NCBI RefSeq assembly: GCF_000819805.1
Contig: NZ_CDCE01000034.1
Coordinates: 298,304-359,382, forward strand
From: Aeromonas diversa CDC 2478-85
Lineage (GTDB): Bacteria > Pseudomonadota > Gammaproteobacteria > Enterobacterales > Aeromonadaceae
Length of the DNA stretch: 61,079 bases
Direction of reading: 5' to 3'
A model generated the notes under the pieces. The model did not search any database. It was not told where the DNA came from and saw nothing but the letters and a program-made list of their open reading frames with translations. Shown here piece after piece: positions 1-10,935 of this stretch. Position numbers and translations under genes: made by a program. Numbering within the stretch: position 1 is the first letter of the stretch; the number at the start of each line of letters is the position of its first letter.

Positions 1-522
1 GCCCCAGTGCATCCCCCCCGCCAGCAGCGCCGCCAGCAGCACCAGCGAGCCGGCCCCCGTCACCCCGAGCGCCATGGCACTGCACGAGAGGCACAGCAGG
101 CGCGGCATCTTTCCTTCGCGCAGGCCCGCATAGACCTGCTCGGCCCGGCTCTTCCACTCTGGGCGAGGCGCGCTTCGCACCGACTGGTACTCGACCACCT
201 TGCCGCTGCCATCGCGGATCGGGGTCACGAAGGCGCTCACCCAGTAGTGATCGCCATTCTTGCAGCGGTTCTTGACCAGCCCCATCCAACTCTTGCCCGC
301 CTTGATATGCTCCCACAGATCGGCAAACGCCTGCTTGGGCATGTCGGGGTGGCGCACCATGTTGTGGTGCTGCCCCTGTAGCTCCTCTGCGGTGAAGCCG
401 GCGACCTGGCAGAAGGCCTCGTTGGCATAGGTGATACGGCTCTCCAGATCCGTGGTGGAGATGAGGCTCTCCTCCTCGCCAAAGAGCACCTCTTTCTGGG
501 TGACCGGTTGATTGTTTCTCAT
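1..522 (-). CDS. Aer-like PAS aerotaxis receptor, N-terminal part
   Basis: N-terminal 174 residues of a redox/aerotaxis sensor; the gene runs off the left edge. It opens MRNNQPVTQKEVLFGEEESL and continues with a PAS fold carrying the Aer signature: TYANEAFCQVAGF, then HHNMVRHPDMPKQAFADLW and NGDHYWVSAFVTPIRDG. In the Aer family this domain binds FAD and reports electron-transport state to a C-terminal methyl-accepting signalling domain. A hydrophobic segment rich in Ala/Leu begins near residue 145, as expected for the Aer membrane anchor. The signalling domain itself lies outside the window, so full-length Aer architecture is inferred. No convincing sigma-28 promoter was found upstream. Confidence 0.85.
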   Translation of the reverse strand, partial: MRNNQPVTQKEVLFGEEESLISTTDLESRITYANEAFCQVAGFTAEELQGQHHNMVRHPDMPKQAFADLWEHIKAGKSWMGLVKNRCKNGDHYWVSAFVTPIRDGSGKVVEYQSVRSAPRPEWKSRAEQVYAGLREGKMPRLLCLSCSAMALGVTGAGSLVLLAALLAGGMHWG

Positions 523-654
523 GACCCACTCCCTGTCGTCATCGGTAAGAAGCGCACAGGCATAGCCCGTGCCATAGCGCCATCCTGGCGCGATTCGGCC
601 TCCCGGCACGCCTTACCCGTGCCAGATTGCGATCCGGCATTGCAAATTGCGGCG

Positions 655-686
655 ACAAAAAGAAAACGGTCGCATTGAGCGACCGT
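655..686 (-). terminator. Rho-independent terminator
   Basis: Stem ACGGTCGC (666-673) and GCGACCGT (679-686) with loop ATTGA; read on the minus strand it is followed by a T-rich tail (657-665). It lies just after the stop of the small gene ending at 730 and separates that gene from the aer-like gene. Confidence 0.8.
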
Positions 687-729
687 CTATCGACACGGGG
701 GGTGGTACAGGGCCGAGCCCCAGTGGTCA

Positions 730-930
730 TTATCTGAGACCACTCATATAGAGCCTGGCCTCATCGTCGGCGATCCCCTGGGCGGATTCCCAGATCTCGG
801 CAATCAACAGCCCCTCTTCGCCCGAGGCCAGCTCCTCGAGCTCTTCGAGGGCCTTGGCATCGGCCAGGGTGAAGGGATCGTGAGTGAGCAGCTCCTCGGC
901 CCGACTCAGCAAGGTGGAATGACGCACCAT
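730..930 (-). CDS. Small conserved-looking protein, paralogue A
   Basis: 66-residue acidic, helical protein of unknown function. It shares the block DPFTL-(A/D)-(D/N)-A-(K/R)-AL-x-x-LE followed by GEE-x-LLIA-x-(I/L)W with the next gene upstream (1023-1223), so the two are tandem paralogues. Two in-frame ATGs exist (936 and 930); AGGAGG lies only two bases from the first and eight from the second, so the second is the likelier start. The U-tailed hairpin after its stop and the strong Shine-Dalgarno support a real transcribed gene. No signal peptide or membrane segment is visible. Confidence 0.6.
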   Translation of the reverse strand: MVRHSTLLSRAEELLTHDPFTLADAKALEELEELASGEEGLLIAEIWESAQGIADDEARLYMSGLR

Positions 931-1022
931 CTTCATCTCCTCCTGATTTGGCCCCGATCCGGGGGTGGCACGGAGTCATCACCAACAGGATAGAAAAGAT
1001 CCCCGCCGACAGGGAGTCCGGC

Positions 1023-1223
1023 TCAGTTATCCTCGCGATGGATGTAGCGGGTCAGCGCCTCATCCCCCCGCTCCAGCAATCCCAACCAGAGGGCGGCGAT
1101 GAGCAGCCGCTCCTCCCCTTCGGCCCACGCCTCGAGGCGCGCCAGGGCGCGGGCATTGTCGAGGGTAAAGGGATCGCGCTCTGCCAACCTGCATGCCGCC
1201 CGATAGAGTCTCATCGTATCCAT
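1023..1223 (-). CDS. Small conserved-looking protein, paralogue B
   Basis: 66-residue protein, paralogue of the gene at 730-930: RDPFTLDNARALARLEAWAE then GEERLLIAALW aligns with HDPFTLADAKALEELEELAS then GEEGLLIAEIW. GGAGG sits five bases before the ATG. The 92 bases between the paralogues contain no terminator that I can see, so both may be on one transcript ending at the hairpin at 655-686. Function unknown; the conserved Asp-Pro-Phe-Thr-Leu and Gly-Glu-Glu motifs suggest one small helical domain. Confidence 0.6.
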   Translation of the reverse strand: MDTMRLYRAACRLAERDPFTLDNARALARLEAWAEGEERLLIAALWLGLLERGDEALTRYIHREDN

Positions 1224-1267
1224 GGATGCCTCCGGATCCGCCGGGAGGCTTCAAGCCTAGCCGGTTT

Positions 1268-3685
<2,418 letters not shown>

Positions 3686-3754
3686 GGGGGCGCCCTTGCC
3701 TGTGCCGGCGCGAGCCATCATGATGGAGCTTCATTTGCCGACAAGGAGTGAAGG

Positions 3755-4237
3755 ATGACCGCCACCATCGACGAGGCCATCGCCCTGCGCCAGGCGGGGC
3801 ATTACGAGGCGAGCCGGGCCCTGCTCACCCCCCTGCTGGCGCGCGCCGAGCTGGCGGCCCGGGCCCATCTGCATATCGCCTGGTCGTACGACAATCAGGG
3901 CGCCGAGCAGGAGGCCGTGCCCCACTACCGGCAGGCGCTTGACGGGGCCCTCTCCCCCACCGAGCGTCTCGACGCCCTGCTGGGGCTGGCCAGCACACTA
4001 CGCACCCTGGGGGATTACGCCTCGGCGCGCCAGTACTTCGAGCAGGCGCGTCACGAGTTCCCCAAGGCGCGAGAGATAGACCCCTTCTACGCCATGTGCC
4101 TCTATAACCTTGGCCAGCACAAGGAGGCGGTCTCCCTGCTGCTGCGCCTGCTGGTCTCCACCACCAACGATGAGACGATCCGCGCCTATCGACGCGCCAT
4201 CGAGCTCTATGCCGACGACCTTGACCGCACCTGGTGA
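3755..4237 (+). CDS. Tetratricopeptide-repeat protein
   Basis: 160-residue soluble all-helical protein built of about three to four TPR units: residues 5-35 ([20 protein letters not shown]), 38-66 ([20 protein letters not shown]), 74-104 ([20 protein letters not shown]) and 113-130 ([19 protein letters not shown]). AAGGAGTGAAGG precedes the ATG. TPR proteins are protein-interaction scaffolds; nothing here identifies the partner. The macrodomain gene follows 46 bases later on the same strand, so the two may be cotranscribed. Confidence 0.8.
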   Translation: MTATIDEAIALRQAGHYEASRALLTPLLARAELAARAHLHIAWSYDNQGAEQEAVPHYRQALDGALSPTERLDALLGLASTLRTLGDYASARQYFEQARHEFPKAREIDPFYAMCLYNLGQHKEAVSLLLRLLVSTTNDETIRAYRRAIELYADDLDRTW

Positions 4238-4283
4238 CAGGCGCGACCAGGCGCCCCTGACAGACACCGGCAGAGGGTCAAGG

Positions 4284-4796
4284 ATGGGACAGATCAGCCT
4301 GCATCAGGGGGACATCACCCAGGCCCGGGTCGATGCCCTCGTCAATGCCGCCAATCCCGCTCTGCTGGGAGGCGGCGGCGTGGATGGCGCCATCCACAGG
4401 GCCGCGGGCCCGGCCCTGCTCGCGGCCTGTCAGGCCCTGCCGGTGCACAACGGGATCCGCTGTCCCTCGGGCGAGGCGCGCATCACACCGGGCGGCCTGC
4501 TGGCGGCGCGTTACGTCATTCATGCCGTGGGGCCCGTCTATGGGCATGATCCCGCCCCCGCCGCGACCCTGGCGCGAGCCTATCGCAGCGCGCTGATCCT
4601 GGCCCTTGCTCACGGTTGCCACTCGGTGGCACTGCCCGCCCTCTCCTGCGGCGCCTACGGTTACCCGCCGGCCGAGGCCGCCGCCATCGCGCTGGCCACC
4701 TGCCGCGAGCCCGCCTTTTCCGGGTTGGCGCTTCACTTCTATCTGCTGGGTGAGCCCATGCTGGCCCTCTGGCAGCACGCCCTCGCTCAAGGCTGA
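4284..4796 (+). CDS. Macrodomain protein, YmdB-like O-acetyl-ADP-ribose deacetylase
   Basis: 170-residue single macrodomain. It begins [20 protein letters not shown], followed by [19 protein letters not shown], the adenine/ADP-ribose-binding loop with catalytic Asn-Ala-Ala-Asn and Gly-Gly-Gly-Val-Asp residues. [18 protein letters not shown] is the second phosphate-binding loop. The family removes acetyl or ADP-ribosyl groups from ADP-ribose derivatives in the cytosol. The reading frame is open further upstream, but homology starts at Met 4284. The 3' end overlaps the convergent START-like gene by ten bases. Confidence 0.85.
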   Translation: MGQISLHQGDITQARVDALVNAANPALLGGGGVDGAIHRAAGPALLAACQALPVHNGIRCPSGEARITPGGLLAARYVIHAVGPVYGHDPAPAATLARAYRSALILALAHGCHSVALPALSCGAYGYPPAEAAAIALATCREPAFSGLALHFYLLGEPMLALWQHALAQG

Positions 4797-5407
4797 CACC
4801 CAGGGGCGCCCGGCGGGGCGGCCTGCATCAGCGCCCGGATGGCGCTAAATCCCTCCAGGGCGGCGCTCATGGCGATGGGGTTGACCAGCCAGGCCGGCAG
4901 CGAGCCCCCCGGATGGGTGTAACTCTCGAGCCGCACGAGCGTGGTGCCATCGCCCATGGGGAGCGCCTCCCAGCGGCCGCTGCTCTGCCGGATCCGCACC
5001 CGCGGCGGGTTTGCTGGCAGCGCATCGGGCTCGGCGCGGGCCACCAGGATGAGGCGACAATCCGCGCCCCAGCTCAGGTGCGATCGGGTGATGAGCTCGC
5101 GATCCGCCGCCGGCCAGGGGGCCGCCAGCAGGGTGTAAACCAGATCGGTGCCCGGTGACGGGCGCGCCAGCAGGCGCACCTCTCGGCTCTGGGGCAGCCA
5201 GAGCTTGTGCCGGACGGTGTCGCGCAGCACCCCGAGCAGAGCCCCGGGGGCGGCCCGCACCCGCATCTCCAGACGCAGGGCCAGATAGCCCCCGGGCGGC
5301 CGGGGTTGGCTCCAGAGCGTCACGCCGTCGACCGAGCGCTCCAGCCGCCACTGGGCCCCCCAGAGCGGCGCCGCCGCCAGCCAGAGCAGCATGACCATCA
5401 CTCTCAT
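4787..5407 (-). CDS. Exported START/polyketide-cyclase-like lipid-binding protein
   Basis: 206 residues with a short cleavable signal ([20 protein letters not shown]). The mature part resembles bacterial START domains: [10 protein letters not shown] near the N-terminus, [18 protein letters not shown] in the middle, [17 protein letters not shown], and a C-terminal amphipathic helix ([19 protein letters not shown]). Such proteins bind hydrophobic ligands, here presumably in the periplasm; the ligand is unknown. It overlaps the convergent macrodomain gene at their 3' ends. START assignment rests on pattern recognition only. Confidence 0.7.
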   Translation of the reverse strand: MRVMVMLLWLAAAPLWGAQWRLERSVDGVTLWSQPRPPGGYLALRLEMRVRAAPGALLGVLRDTVRHKLWLPQSREVRLLARPSPGTDLVYTLLAAPWPAADRELITRSHLSWGADCRLILVARAEPDALPANPPRVRIRQSSGRWEALPMGDGTTLVRLESYTHPGGSLPAWLVNPIAMSAALEGFSAIRALMQAAPPGAPGCQP

Positions 5408-5454
5408 CGTTTCCCCGCCTTACCGTGCGCCACACCATGCCACTGAGTGTCGCC

Positions 5455-5490
5455 CAAAAAAGCGCGGGCCGGGGAAAGCCCCGGCCCGCG
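5455..5490 (-). terminator. Terminator of glnK-amtB
   Basis: Twelve-base-pair GC stem (5463-5474 with 5479-5490) and a run of six T on the minus strand (5456-5461), starting 15 bases after the amtB stop. Confidence 0.9.
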
Positions 5491-5504
5491 GTCACGCCAC
5501 ATTC

Positions 5505-6746
5505 TCAGAGGCTGGACTTGACGGTCACAAACTCGGGATAGGCATCGATACCGCACTCGTGCACGTCGACCCCCATCAGCTCCTCCTCTTCGGAGACCCG
5601 CAGGCCCAGGGTGGCCTTGAGCAGACCCCACACCAGCAAGGAGGAGAGGAAGACCCAGCCGAAGATGACGGCGGCCCCGAGCAGCTGGCCGCTGAAGCTG
5701 GCCGCCTCGTTGGAGAGGGGCACCACCAGCAGGCCAAACAGGCCGCACACCCCGTGCACCGAGAGCGCCCCGACCGGATCGTCGATCTTAAGCTTGTCGA
5801 AGCAGACGATGGCATAGACCACCAGGGCCCCCGCCAGCACCCCGATCAGGGAGGCAAACAGCGGCGCCGGCGAGGCCGGATCGGCGGTGATGGCCACCAA
5901 CCCGGCCAGGGCGCCGTTAAGCACCATGGTCAGATCGGCCTTGCCCCAGGTGAGCTTGGTCACCAGCAGCGCCCCCAGGGCACCGGTGGCGGCGGCGGCA
6001 TTGGTGTTGACGAACACCTTGCCGATGGCGGTCGCGTCGGCGGCGCTCGAGAGCACCAGCTGGGAGCCGCCGTTGAAGCCAAACCAACCCATCCAGAGGA
6101 TCAGGGTGCCCAGGGTCGCCAGGGGCAGGTTGGAGCCGGGGATCGGGTAGATGGCCCCATCCTTGCCGTACTTGCCACGGCGCGCGCCCAGCAGCATCAC
6201 GCCGGAGAGGGCGGCCGCCGCACCGGCCAGATGGACGATCCCCGAGCCCGCGAAGTCGCTAAAGCCCGCCTCTTTCAAGAAGCCGCCACCCCAGGTCCAG
6301 TAGCCCTCCATGGGGTAGATAACGCCGGTCATCACCACGCAAAAGAGCAAGAAGGACCAGAGCTTCATCCGCTCGGCCACGGCGCCCGAGACGATGGAGG
6401 TGGCGGTCGCCACAAACACCACCTGGAAGAAGAAGTCCGATTCGAGCGAATGGCCCGCCCCCTCGGCCTGGCTGCCCAACAGGGCCCCCAGGCTCGGCAG
6501 CCAGCCGCCGGCCGTGTTGTCCACGTACATCAGGTTGTAACCCACCACCAGATACATGACGCAGGCGATGGCATAGAGCAGCACGTTCTTGGTCAGGATC
6601 TCGGTGGTGTTCTTGGCCCGCACCAGGCCGGCCTCGAGCATGGCGAACCCGGCGGCCATCCACATCACCAGGGCGCCGGACATCAGCAGATAGAAGGTAT
6701 CGAGCGCAAAGCGCAGCTCGGTTACGGATTTGGTCAACTCGTCCAT
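5505..6746 (-). CDS. amtB: Ammonium transporter AmtB
   Basis: 413-residue inner-membrane ammonium channel with about eleven membrane helices. Family landmarks: GFAMLEAGLVRAKNTTEIL near the N-terminus, GYWTWGGGFLKEAGFSDFAG, GSGIVHLAGAAAALSGVMLL (conserved His of the pore), GWFGFNGGSQL and DDPVGALSVHGVCGLFGLL (second pore His). The protein conducts ammonia/ammonium under nitrogen limitation and is blocked by unmodified GlnK. It starts 18 bases after glnK, so the two form an operon ending at the strong terminator at 5455-5490 and driven by the sigma-54 promoter upstream of glnK. Confidence 0.97.
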   Translation of the reverse strand: MDELTKSVTELRFALDTFYLLMSGALVMWMAAGFAMLEAGLVRAKNTTEILTKNVLLYAIACVMYLVVGYNLMYVDNTAGGWLPSLGALLGSQAEGAGHSLESDFFFQVVFVATATSIVSGAVAERMKLWSFLLFCVVMTGVIYPMEGYWTWGGGFLKEAGFSDFAGSGIVHLAGAAAALSGVMLLGARRGKYGKDGAIYPIPGSNLPLATLGTLILWMGWFGFNGGSQLVLSSAADATAIGKVFVNTNAAAATGALGALLVTKLTWGKADLTMVLNGALAGLVAITADPASPAPLFASLIGVLAGALVVYAIVCFDKLKIDDPVGALSVHGVCGLFGLLVVPLSNEAASFSGQLLGAAVIFGWVFLSSLLVWGLLKATLGLRVSEEEELMGVDVHECGIDAYPEFVTVKSSL

Positions 6747-6764
6747 GTCACGTCTCCTCGTGGA

Positions 6765-7103
6765 TTACAGGGCTTCGGCGTCGCTTTCGCCGGTGCGGAT
6801 CCGCACGGCGTGCTGCAGGTCATAGACGAAGATCTTGCCGTCGCCGATCTTGCCGGTGTAGGCCGCCGCACAGATGGCCTCGATGATGCGCTCCACGTTC
6901 TCGGCGACGGTGGCGATCTCCAGCTTGACCTTGGGCAGAAAGTCGACCTGATACTCGGCCCCGCGATAGAGCTCGGTGTGCCCCTTCTGGCGTCCGAACC
7001 CCTTCACCTCGGAGACGGTCAGCCCCTCGACCCCGAGATCCGCAATGGCCTCGCGCACGTCGTCGAGTTTGAAGGGTTTGATAATGGCGGTAATTAGCTT
7101 CAT
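6765..7103 (-). CDS. glnK: PII signal-transduction protein GlnK
   Basis: 112-residue PII protein. MKLITAIIKPFKLDDVREAI is the PII N-terminus; the T-loop has the uridylylation tyrosine Tyr51 in RGAEYQVDFLPK, and the C-terminal signature TGKIGDGKIFVYDL is intact. GlnK senses ATP/ADP and 2-oxoglutarate and gates AmtB at the membrane. The frame is open to 7160, but that would run through the sigma-54 promoter; GGGAGA lies six bases before the ATG at 7103. Linkage to amtB favours GlnK over GlnB. Confidence 0.95.
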   Translation of the reverse strand: MKLITAIIKPFKLDDVREAIADLGVEGLTVSEVKGFGRQKGHTELYRGAEYQVDFLPKVKLEIATVAENVERIIEAICAAAYTGKIGDGKIFVYDLQHAVRIRTGESDAEAL

Positions 7104-7143
7104 CTGGTTTCTCCCAATCCTTAGGTGTTCCCGGATGCAATCA

Positions 7144-7160
7144 ATCAAATCCCGTGCCAA
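7144..7160 (-). promoter_or_regulatory. Sigma-54 promoter for glnK-amtB
   Basis: Minus strand TTGGCACGGGATTTGAT matches the -24/-12 pattern TGGCACG-N4-TTGC/W, with GG and G(A) ten bases apart; the only deviation is A for C in the -12 GC. The predicted start near 7134 leaves a leader of about 31 bases before glnK. Confidence 0.75.
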
Positions 7161-7253
7161 AACATTTTCTGATTAAAAATCAGTGTTATATATGCGTTCG
7201 GCTCGACCAGCCTGCCGCCGATTCCCAATCACGGCGCAGCGGCACCATCAAGA

Positions 7254-7270
7254 TGCACCCTCTTGGTGCA
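7254..7270. promoter_or_regulatory. NtrC (NRI-P) enhancer site
   Basis: TGCACCCTCTTGGTGCA is a perfect dyad (TGCACC, five bases, GGTGCA) matching the NtrC consensus. Its centre is about 128 bases upstream of the predicted sigma-54 start, a normal enhancer distance. The divergent TerC-family gene begins 151 bases on the other side. Confidence 0.8.
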
Positions 7271-7420
7271 ATCCGGGCTCTGCCCCCAAATCGGGCACGA
7301 CCACGAGCAACAGACGCGGCCCACGCCTGCCCCAACAGCAAAGGATATCTGTGGTAGCACCCGGTAGAGAGAGCTAGAATCACCGCCGTTTTTCTTCACC
7401 CATCATCACCAGGTCACACT

Positions 7421-8143
<723 letters not shown>

Positions 8144-8148
8144 CAGGT

Positions 8149-8166
8149 CGGGCCCGCAAGGGCCCG
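8149..8166 (+). terminator. Hairpin after the TerC-family gene
   Basis: CGGGCCC (8149-8155), loop GCAA, GGGCCCG (8160-8166), then a C/T-rich stretch. It lies six bases after the stop codon; the tail is less U-rich than usual. Confidence 0.6.
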
Positions 8167-8614
8167 CCCTCTTTCCCCCTCTGTGCATCCCTCTTTATCC
8201 CACCGACCATCACCGCTTATCCGCACGCCGTTTTAGTAATTAATTTATTGATCCCGCACAGAAATCTATCACTCGCCGCTTTCCCGTTCGGCCTCAAAGG
8301 GTAACATCCTCGTTTGGCGACAGCGTCTCATCAGAGTCACCCATGGGTCAGGCATCGCGACAGCATTGGTTAACGGCAGCGCACTGGGGGCTGTAACCCA
8401 GGGGCGGTAGCCAGCGCGGTTGCCATCGAAAGATGAGGGATATCGAGCGCTCATGCTGGCCTCGCTCGCCGCAATCGGCCGGCCTGATCGTGCTGCGCCC
8501 GGCGCCTGAGTGGCGCCCCGTTAGCCGTGGGCCGAACGCTACAAAATAGCGGCCAAGACGCCTCCCCTGCCCTAGGCTGTAAGTGCCCAAATTGGCAAGA
8601 CAAGGAGACCCGTC
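8167..8614. other. Intergenic stretch, nothing recognised
   Basis: About 450 bases between the TerC-family gene and the small gene at 8615. An AT-rich patch lies near 8235-8260 (TAATTAATTTATTGATC) and a GGCGCC-TGAGT-GGCGCC hairpin at 8501-8517. Open frames on the minus strand show no family resemblance, start signal or compositional support. Confidence 0.5.
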
Positions 8615-8902
8615 ATGGCCTATGGCATAGTGCATTTCTTCCCCGGTGGCACCCAGGCGCAGTACGAGGCGTCGCTCGCCGCGGTTCACCCGAATCGCGC
8701 CACCCTGCCCGAGGGGCAACGCTACCACGCGGCAGGCCCCTCGGCCGGCGGCTGGACCATCATCGCCATTCACGACAGTCAGGAGAGCTGGGAGCGATTT
8801 CGCGATGAGATCCTGCTGCCCCGCCTGCAACAGGGTGTGCCCGGCGGGTTCGAGACGCCGCCCCAGGAGCAGGCCTTCGAGGTGTATAACCTGCAACCTT
8901 GA
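8615..8902 (+). CDS. Small dimeric alpha/beta-barrel-like protein
   Basis: 95 residues. The arrangement MAYGIVHFFPGGTQAQYEAS, then AGPSAGGWTIIAIHDSQESW, ERFRDEILLPRL and a C-terminal strand ending FEVYNLQP resembles the ferredoxin-like dimeric alpha/beta-barrel superfamily (antibiotic-biosynthesis-monooxygenase-like proteins). CAAGGAGACCCGTC supplies a good ribosome site. No catalytic residue set is evident, so function is unassigned. A strong terminator follows at 8949-8973 and the gene appears monocistronic. Confidence 0.7.
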   Translation: MAYGIVHFFPGGTQAQYEASLAAVHPNRATLPEGQRYHAAGPSAGGWTIIAIHDSQESWERFRDEILLPRLQQGVPGGFETPPQEQAFEVYNLQP

Positions 8903-8948
8903 GGCGCCCCCCTGGCCTTCAGCGCCGGCCATCCTTGGCCAGCGCGAA

Positions 8949-8973
8949 AAAGACCCTGCCAGGCAGGGTCTTT
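8949..8973 (+). terminator. Rho-independent terminator
   Basis: Near-perfect palindrome AAAGACCCTGCC / GGCAGGGTCTTT with T-rich flank, 46 bases after the stop of the small gene at 8615-8902. Confidence 0.8.
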
Positions 8974-9184
8974 CCTTGTGCAGTCGGGATAGCGCCGAGG
9001 CAATGAGCATCGAGCCCCGGCAGCCCCCTTCTCTGCGCGGCACCGGGCCATCCGAGGCGCTCGGCAACCCGGATGGAGGGCAGCCTCTTGCTCTCATGCG
9101 GCGCTCAGCTAGACTCAGTCGGGCACCACTGAACGCGCCGATGTTGGCTGCGTCAGGCCGCATCACCAAGGACTGGGGAACGCC

Positions 9185-9595
9185 ATGAGCAAGAGCAAGG
9201 CCGAGCGGGCCAAGGGCAGCAAGTCTTACCAAAAGGCCAGGAGCCAGGCCGCCGAATACGCCAAAGACCCGGAGAAGTTAAACGACCTGATCGACAAGGC
9301 GTCGAAGAAGGCCCACGGCAAGAAGGGGCCGCTCTTCGCCATCTGGGGACAACTCAGCGCCTGCTTTCGCCTGCTCAGGGCCTATGCGAAGGGGACATAC
9401 AGAGAGATCCCTTGGTCCACCCTGGTCATGTTGGTGGCCTCCATCATCTACTTCGTGATGCCCATCGATCTTATCCCCGACTTTATCGTCGGCATCGGCC
9501 ACCTGGATGATGCGGCGCTGCTCGGCTGGACGATGAAGGCCTTTGAATCCGATATCGAGGCCTTTGTCGAATGGGAAGAAGAGGCGGCGGCCTGA
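9185..9595 (+). CDS. DUF1232 (YkvA-type) small membrane protein
   Basis: 136 residues. A basic N-terminal third (KSKAERAKGSKSYQKARSQA) precedes the DUF1232 core: YREIPWSTLVMLVASIIYFV then MPIDLIPDFIVGIGHLDDAA, the family's Pro-hyphen-Asp-hyphen-Leu-Ile-Pro-Asp signature, and an acidic C-terminus (EAFVEWEEEAAA). One to two hydrophobic helices suggest membrane association. The role of this family is not established. It is the last GC-rich gene before the AT-rich SIR2-HerA insert. Confidence 0.85.
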   Translation: MSKSKAERAKGSKSYQKARSQAAEYAKDPEKLNDLIDKASKKAHGKKGPLFAIWGQLSACFRLLRAYAKGTYREIPWSTLVMLVASIIYFVMPIDLIPDFIVGIGHLDDAALLGWTMKAFESDIEAFVEWEEEAAA

Positions 9596-9904
9596 CCGCC
9601 TGCGGCGCAGCGACCCCGTCGCCATGAGATGGGCTGACAGCGTGAGCCGCGACCCGATCTCTAAACGAATATTGGCGCGCGCGCCGCAGCGGACATGGAT
9701 CTTCCTGAGCAGCGAAACCACGCAAATACACGCACCTGGCTACGACGAGGCAGAGGCATCACATGCCTCCCTCTTCAACTTACACAAATAAGCTTTAAAT
9801 CCGGACTCCCAATAATTCCAAGTAACGATGGGTGTCCATGTTAATTCATTTAACTAGCATCATATTCAAACTAATTTGTTTAAAATAATAATTAAGGACT
9901 AACA
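9596..9904. other. Left flank of the AT-rich defence insert
   Basis: 309 bases without a supported gene. Composition changes abruptly near 9780: GC-rich to the left, AT-rich to the right (for example TTTGTTTAAAATAATAATTA at about 9873-9892, which could hold a -10 element for the SIR2 gene). No tRNA gene, integrase or obvious direct repeat marks the junction. Confidence 0.5.
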
Positions 9905-10927
9905 ATGGGCGACAAGATATTAGATACCATTTCAAAACAGGCACAAGAATATTATAAGGCAACACCTGTTATTATTCTAGGTAGTGGTGCATCAGCTGCA
10001 TATGGTATGGCTGGCATGTGGGAGTTGTCTCAGCATTTAATTAATACAGTCCCAAAGGATGACTTATCATCTGATGAATTATCATCATGGGAGGCTTTTT
10101 GTAAACTATTAAACGGGGGTACGGATCTTGAAAGTGCATTACATCAGGTCACCTTATCTGATGCATTAACTAAAAAAGTAGTTTTAGCTACATGGTCACT
10201 TCTCGTACCACAAGATTTAGCTATCTTCGAAAGATCACTTAATAATGCAAATCTTTTCCCGCTAGGGAAACTATTAAAACACATGTTGAGAAGCACAATA
10301 CCACATGTAAATATAATCACACCTAATTACGATCGACTTGCAGAGTATGCCTGCGAACAAGAATATCTTCACCACTATACTGGCTTCTCACATGGCTATC
10401 GTGGAAGCTTAGTTAAAAAAGATTATCTAAAGTGTACAAGGCAAGTGAACATATGGAAAGTTCATGGTTCTCTCGGATGGTTTACTAATCATAGTCAAGT
10501 TATATGTGCCCTAACTAATGTGAAAGAGATTCCGGATGGCTTGACTCCATTAATTGTTACACCCGGCATAGAAAAATATAGAAGCACACACAAAGAACCA
10601 TATAAAACAACAATCCACGAGGCAGATGACATCATAGAACAAGCATCTTCCTACTTATGTGTTGGCTTTGGATTTAATGACATACATATTCAGGAGAAAT
10701 TAATAAATCGATGCTCTAAAAACGATGCATCAATTATTGTAGTCACATATAAATTATCTGACCAGGCAAAGAGATTCTTATTTGAAGGAAATTGTGGGCG
10801 ATACTTAGCCATAGAATCAAGTGATGACAACATTAACAGCAAAGTGTTCAGTTCAGAGCTTAAAGAACCAGTAGTAATTGATGGTGATTTCTGGTCTCTG
10901 GGTGGTTTCATTAAATTAATTATGTAG
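9905..10927 (+). CDS. SIR2-domain defence protein (SIR2-HerA system)
   Basis: 340-residue protein with an N-terminal SIR2-like NAD-binding domain. Visible motifs: ILGSGASAAYG (residues 24-34, nucleotide loop), ITPNYDRLAEYA (Asn141, Asp143), KVHGSLGWF (catalytic-type His187) and VGFGFNDIHI (253-262). In anti-phage SIR2 proteins this fold hydrolyses NAD+ to abort infection; in SIR2-HerA pairs it forms a complex with the HerA ATPase encoded next. AAGGA is placed before the ATG. Strongly AT-rich with AAA/AAT/TTA-heavy codons, unlike neighbours, indicating horizontal acquisition. It ends eight bases before the HerA gene. Being a defence protein is family knowledge, not shown here. Confidence 0.88.
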   Translation: MGDKILDTISKQAQEYYKATPVIILGSGASAAYGMAGMWELSQHLINTVPKDDLSSDELSSWEAFCKLLNGGTDLESALHQVTLSDALTKKVVLATWSLLVPQDLAIFERSLNNANLFPLGKLLKHMLRSTIPHVNIITPNYDRLAEYACEQEYLHHYTGFSHGYRGSLVKKDYLKCTRQVNIWKVHGSLGWFTNHSQVICALTNVKEIPDGLTPLIVTPGIEKYRSTHKEPYKTTIHEADDIIEQASSYLCVGFGFNDIHIQEKLINRCSKNDASIIVVTYKLSDQAKRFLFEGNCGRYLAIESSDDNINSKVFSSELKEPVVIDGDFWSLGGFIKLIM

Positions 10928-10935
10928 GAGTTTCA

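Noticed and set aside
523..600. Possible sigma-28 promoter upstream of the aer-like gene (ACCGATGA resembling GCCGATAA).
   Set aside because: No TAAA-type -35 at the required spacing.
8269..8454. 61-codon minus-strand frame (starts MSARYPSSFDGNRAG).
   Set aside because: No ribosome site, no conserved pattern, no coupling to a neighbour.
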